From an uncultured Actinomyces sp. (lineage in GTDB: Bacteria > Actinomycetota > Actinomycetes > Actinomycetales > Actinomycetaceae), in assembly GCA_945949035.1 (NCBI GenBank), contig CAMFDH010000046.1:1-8495 (forward strand): a DNA stretch of 8,495 nt, given 5' to 3'. A model generated the notes under the pieces. It had not been told where the DNA came from. It did not search any database and worked only from the letters and a program-made list of their open reading frames with translations. This document shows positions 6,949 through 8,495 of this stretch, piece by piece. Numbering within the stretch: position 1 is the stretch's first letter; each line of letters begins with the position of its first letter. The position numbers and the translations under genes are program-made.

Positions 6949-6961
6949 TATCCTGAGGTCT
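6949..6961 (+). promoter_or_regulatory. Candidate -10 element for a leaderless transcript of the ATP-grasp gene
   Basis: TATCCT at 6949-6954 fits the actinobacterial -10 pattern TANNNT and ends 7 nt before the ATG at 6962. That spacing would place the transcription start at or next to the A of the ATG, giving a leaderless mRNA. The only purine-rich stretch upstream, GAGG at 6955-6958, is too close to the ATG to act as a normal ribosome binding site. No convincing -35 is visible at 16-18 nt spacing. Confidence 0.45.
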
Positions 6962-7876
6962 ATGAGCAAACCAAAGGTGACCCTTGCGACCGCGGCTTCG
7001 ATGCCGAACCTCTACCCGGATGAGAACGGGCTGCTTGACGCGCTTGCAGAACGCGGCATGGACCCCCAGATCAAGGTCTGGACGGATCCGGACGTGGACT
7101 GGGAGGCGGCGGGAATGGTCGTCGTTCGTTCGGTGGTTGACTACGCGCGGGACCGCAAGAAGTTCCTCGAGTGGGCGAGGACGGTGCCGCGACTGCTGAA
7201 CAGTGCGGATGTGCTGACGTGGAACTCGGACAAGCACTACCTGCAGGAGCTGGCAAGCCGTGGTCTGCCGACGATTCAGACCACCTGGATCCAGGCTTCG
7301 AAGAACTACGAGAAGCGTCAGGTTCACGCCCGATTCCCCGCCTTCGGTGACTTTGTCGTCAAGCCGACCGTGTCTTCGGGTGTGCGTGACATTGGGCGTT
7401 ACTCGACTCTCGATCTGGCCCAGCGTCAGGCCGCCATCGGACAGGCCATGGGGCTGCTGGCTGAAGGTCGCGACGTCATGGTGCAGCGCTACCGTGAAGA
7501 GATTGATGTTCACGGTGAAATGTCGCTGGTCTTCTTCAACGGGCTGCTCTCTCACGCCGTACAGAAGAAGGCACTGCTGCACCCCTCAGAGGTCACGGAT
7601 CGCTCGATTCGTGAGGCCGTGACTGAGGCGCACATTCCCACCGAGCAGGAACTGATGTGGGGTGAGCAGATTCGTGCGGTCATCCACGACTACGTGCGCT
7701 CGCGCATTGGCCGTGATGAGCAGTTCCTTTACAACCGCGTGGACGTGGTGCCGGATGGGGAAGGGTCGTTCCTGGTGATGGAGATCGCCCTCGTCGACGC
7801 CGACCTCTATGTGGACGCGACACCCGAGGCCATGGGTAACTTCGCTGACGCCATTGGGATGCGTGCGTTCTGGTGA
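6962..7876 (+). CDS. ATP-grasp domain protein, DcsG-like group, unknown substrate
   Basis: This 304-residue protein looks like an ATP-grasp ligase of the actinobacterial group that includes DcsG (O-ureido-D-serine cyclo-ligase of cycloserine synthesis); most members of that group are uncharacterised. Visible landmarks are an N-terminal part with DVDWEAAGMVVVRSVVDY, a TWNSDKHYLQELASRGLP block around 86-103, DFVVKPTVSSGVRDIGRYS with the nucleotide-binding Lys134, QRYREEIDVHGEMSLVFFNG, and the closing LYNRVDVV (Arg259, Asp261) with VMEIALVDADLY (Glu274). The second metal ligand expected two residues after Glu274 is Ala276, which is odd. It probably has its own leaderless promoter, 76 nt after ddl, and its stop shares one base with the next gene. 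The fold is fairly secure. A cyclo-ligase activity should not be assumed. Confidence 0.72.
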   Translation: MSKPKVTLATAASMPNLYPDENGLLDALAERGMDPQIKVWTDPDVDWEAAGMVVVRSVVDYARDRKKFLEWARTVPRLLNSADVLTWNSDKHYLQELASRGLPTIQTTWIQASKNYEKRQVHARFPAFGDFVVKPTVSSGVRDIGRYSTLDLAQRQAAIGQAMGLLAEGRDVMVQRYREEIDVHGEMSLVFFNGLLSHAVQKKALLHPSEVTDRSIREAVTEAHIPTEQELMWGEQIRAVIHDYVRSRIGRDEQFLYNRVDVVPDGEGSFLVMEIALVDADLYVDATPEAMGNFADAIGMRAFW

Positions 7877-8286
7877 TGAATGAGGACGCGGCTGGTGCGG
7901 AGGCCGAGGCGCCTCCCCTTCCAACCGCACCCGGTGACCCAGAGTCGCCAATCACCGACGAAGAGTTTGAAGAAATGGTGGAGCAGGCGCTGGAGCGCGT
8001 CCCCGCTCACTTCACCGAGGCGGTAGAGAACTGCGCCTTCATCGTTGAGGGCGAGGCGCCCCGAGGATCGCGCAGCCTGCTCGGGCTGTATCGCGGGGTT
8101 CCGGCGACCGAACGAGGGTTCTACGCCGGTGCCATGCCGGACACAATCACCATCTACCAGAGCAACATTGTGCGCATCTACAAGACCCGTGAGGCCGTCA
8201 AAGAAGAGGTATACCGCACAGTCGTTCACGAGATAGGGCACTATTTCGGCCTGGATGATGATGAACTGGATGAACTGGGTTGGTGA
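7876..8286 (+). CDS. Mini-zincin metallopeptidase family protein
   Basis: This 136-residue protein belongs to the small zincin-like family (Zincin_1 type) common in actinobacteria, whose biological substrates are unknown. The first 30 or so residues are acidic and proline-rich, probably disordered. DEEFEEMVEQALERVPAHF starts the folded domain, LLGLYRGVPATERGFYAG and DTITIYQSNIVRIY form its middle, and VVHEIGHYFGLDDDEL at the C-terminus supplies the zinc site HExxHxxGxxD (His118, Glu119, His122, Asp128). There is no signal peptide or membrane segment, so it should be cytoplasmic. The ATG at 7876 overlaps the ATP-grasp stop by one base (TGATG); a GTG at 7873 would add one residue. No clear ribosome binding site is seen, which fits translation by re-initiation after the ATP-grasp gene. 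Confidence 0.85.
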   Translation: MNEDAAGAEAEAPPLPTAPGDPESPITDEEFEEMVEQALERVPAHFTEAVENCAFIVEGEAPRGSRSLLGLYRGVPATERGFYAGAMPDTITIYQSNIVRIYKTREAVKEEVYRTVVHEIGHYFGLDDDELDELGW

Positions 8287-8293
8287 GTGGTCT

Positions 8294-8322
8294 TTGACCC
8301 CGATTAGGTCTGCTAGTATCTG
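8294..8322 (+). promoter_or_regulatory. Candidate promoter of tRNA-His
   Basis: TTGACC at 8294-8299 is a good -35. TAGTAT at 8314-8319 looks like an actinobacterial -10 but is only 14 nt away, whereas TATCTG at 8317-8322 has the ideal 17-nt spacing but a poorer sequence. Either would start transcription about 30-35 nt before the tRNA. The position just after the metallopeptidase stop and ahead of a tRNA supports a real promoter; the exact -10 is uncertain. Confidence 0.5.
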
Positions 8323-8360
8323 TACTTGCTGTTGGAGGTTGGAAAACCAAAAGTAGCAAT
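8323..8360 (+). other. Possible folded 5' leader of pre-tRNA-His
   Basis: The leader could form a hairpin: TTGCT (8326-8330) pairs with AGCAA (8355-8359), and TTGG (8339-8342) pairs with CCAA (8347-8350) around an AAAA loop. TACTT (8323-8327) can alternatively pair with AAGTA (8351-8355). RNase P would remove this leader. The pairing is visible, but its significance is unknown. Confidence 0.3.
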
Positions 8361-8361
8361 G

Positions 8362-8437
8362 GTGGCTGTAGCTCAGTTGGTAGAGCCCCGGCTTGTGGTG
8401 CCGGTTGTCGCGGGTTCAAGTCCCGTCAGCCACCCCA
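8362..8437 (+). tRNA. tRNA-His (anticodon GTG)
   Basis: A complete cloverleaf is readable. The acceptor stem is GTGGCTG (8362-8368) with CAGCCAC (8427-8433). The D-arm stem is GCTC/GAGC (8371-8374 and 8383-8386). The anticodon stem CCGGC/GCCGG (8388-8392 and 8400-8404) closes the loop TTGTGGT with anticodon GTG at 8395-8397. The T arm has a GTTCAAGTC core (8414-8422) with one G-U pair at the stem base. The discriminator C8434 and an encoded CCA (8435-8437) follow. The extra 5' guanosine that marks histidine tRNAs is encoded at 8361 and can pair with C8434, confirming the identity. Confidence 0.97.
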
Positions 8438-8444
8438 AATGGGA

Positions 8445-8495
8445 GAGGTTCAAACCCTCGCTGAGAGTCCTAACTTTCGCGAAGGTTTGGACCTC
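8445..8495 (+). repeat. Inverted repeat / stem-loop just downstream of tRNA-His
   Basis: GAGGTTCAAACC (8445-8456) pairs with GGTTTGGACCTC (8484-8495) along all 12 positions, including one G-U pair. The 27-nt loop contains the palindrome TTCGCGAA (8476-8483). The left arm can alternatively form a T-arm-like hairpin, GAGG-TTCAAAC-CCTC (8445-8459). No T-run follows inside the window, which ends at the last base of the arm, so whether this is the tRNA terminator, a processing structure, or the start of another element cannot be decided. Confidence 0.55.

Noticed and set aside
6818..7582. Long antisense open frame opposite the ATP-grasp gene (254 codons)
   Set aside because: The translated product is low in recognisable motifs, rich in Arg, His and Leu, and lies wholly opposite confident genes. 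In GC-rich DNA such frames arise from third-position bias.
5758..8286. A cycloserine or other natural-product gene cluster
   Set aside because: Only one DcsG-like gene is present. The arginase-like, serine acetyltransferase-like, racemase and other dcs-type genes are absent, and Ddl looks like the housekeeping enzyme.
8362..8495. Integration site at the tRNA-His 3' end
   Set aside because: No repeat of the tRNA 3' half and no integrase gene is visible in the window. The T-arm-like sequence downstream does not copy the tRNA-His T arm.

Overview
The window is a gene-dense, GC-rich stretch (roughly 60% GC by eye) of an actinobacterial chromosome. Pointers to that phylum are the GTG and TTG starts, the actinobacterial-type LeuD, MurA and PlsC sequences, an AMIN-like lipoprotein of the kind found in high-GC Gram-positives, a mini-zincin metallopeptidase, and a run of leuCD, murA, plsC, gpsA and ddl resembling clusters I recall from Micrococcales and Actinomycetaceae. 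Family-level placement (perhaps Actinomycetaceae) is a guess. No insertion sequence, phage gene, CRISPR array or long gene-free stretch is visible, so this looks like core genome.

Layout. Bases 1-80 are the probable 3' end of leuC, followed by leuD (83-676); together they form isopropylmalate isomerase of leucine synthesis. A 95-nt gap leads to murA (probable TTG start at 772), which overlaps by 4 nt a divergent diacylglycerol-kinase-family lipid kinase (2127-3050). A PlsC-type acyltransferase follows after 53 nt (3104-3940). On the minus strand, ending 3 nt from plsC, is a lipoprotein with a very acidic linker and an AMIN-like domain (3944-4651). It is divergent from gpsA (4723-5748) across a 71-nt region holding a conspicuous 13-nt inverted repeat. 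ddl (5758-6885) follows gpsA after 9 nt. After 76 nt comes a second pair: an ATP-grasp protein resembling the DcsG group (6962-7876), probably leaderless, and a mini-zincin (7876-8286) sharing one base with it. The window closes with tRNA-His (GTG anticodon, encoded CCA) and a 12-bp-stem inverted repeat just downstream.

How the genes fit together. The block from murA to ddl supplies envelope building blocks: MurA makes the first committed peptidoglycan precursor, Ddl makes the D-Ala-D-Ala end of the stem peptide, GpsA makes sn-glycerol-3-phosphate, PlsC acylates lysophosphatidate, and the lipid kinase probably recycles or makes a phosphorylated lipid. The AMIN-like lipoprotein is likely an extracytoplasmic, wall-associated protein. 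The roles of the ATP-grasp and mini-zincin proteins are unknown.

I see no clearly novel defence or mobile system. The best leads are the ATP-grasp/mini-zincin pair beside ddl, the inverted repeat between the lipoprotein gene and gpsA, the divergent lipid-kinase motifs, the EF-hand-like stretch in the lipoprotein linker, and the structured T-arm-like sequence downstream of tRNA-His.
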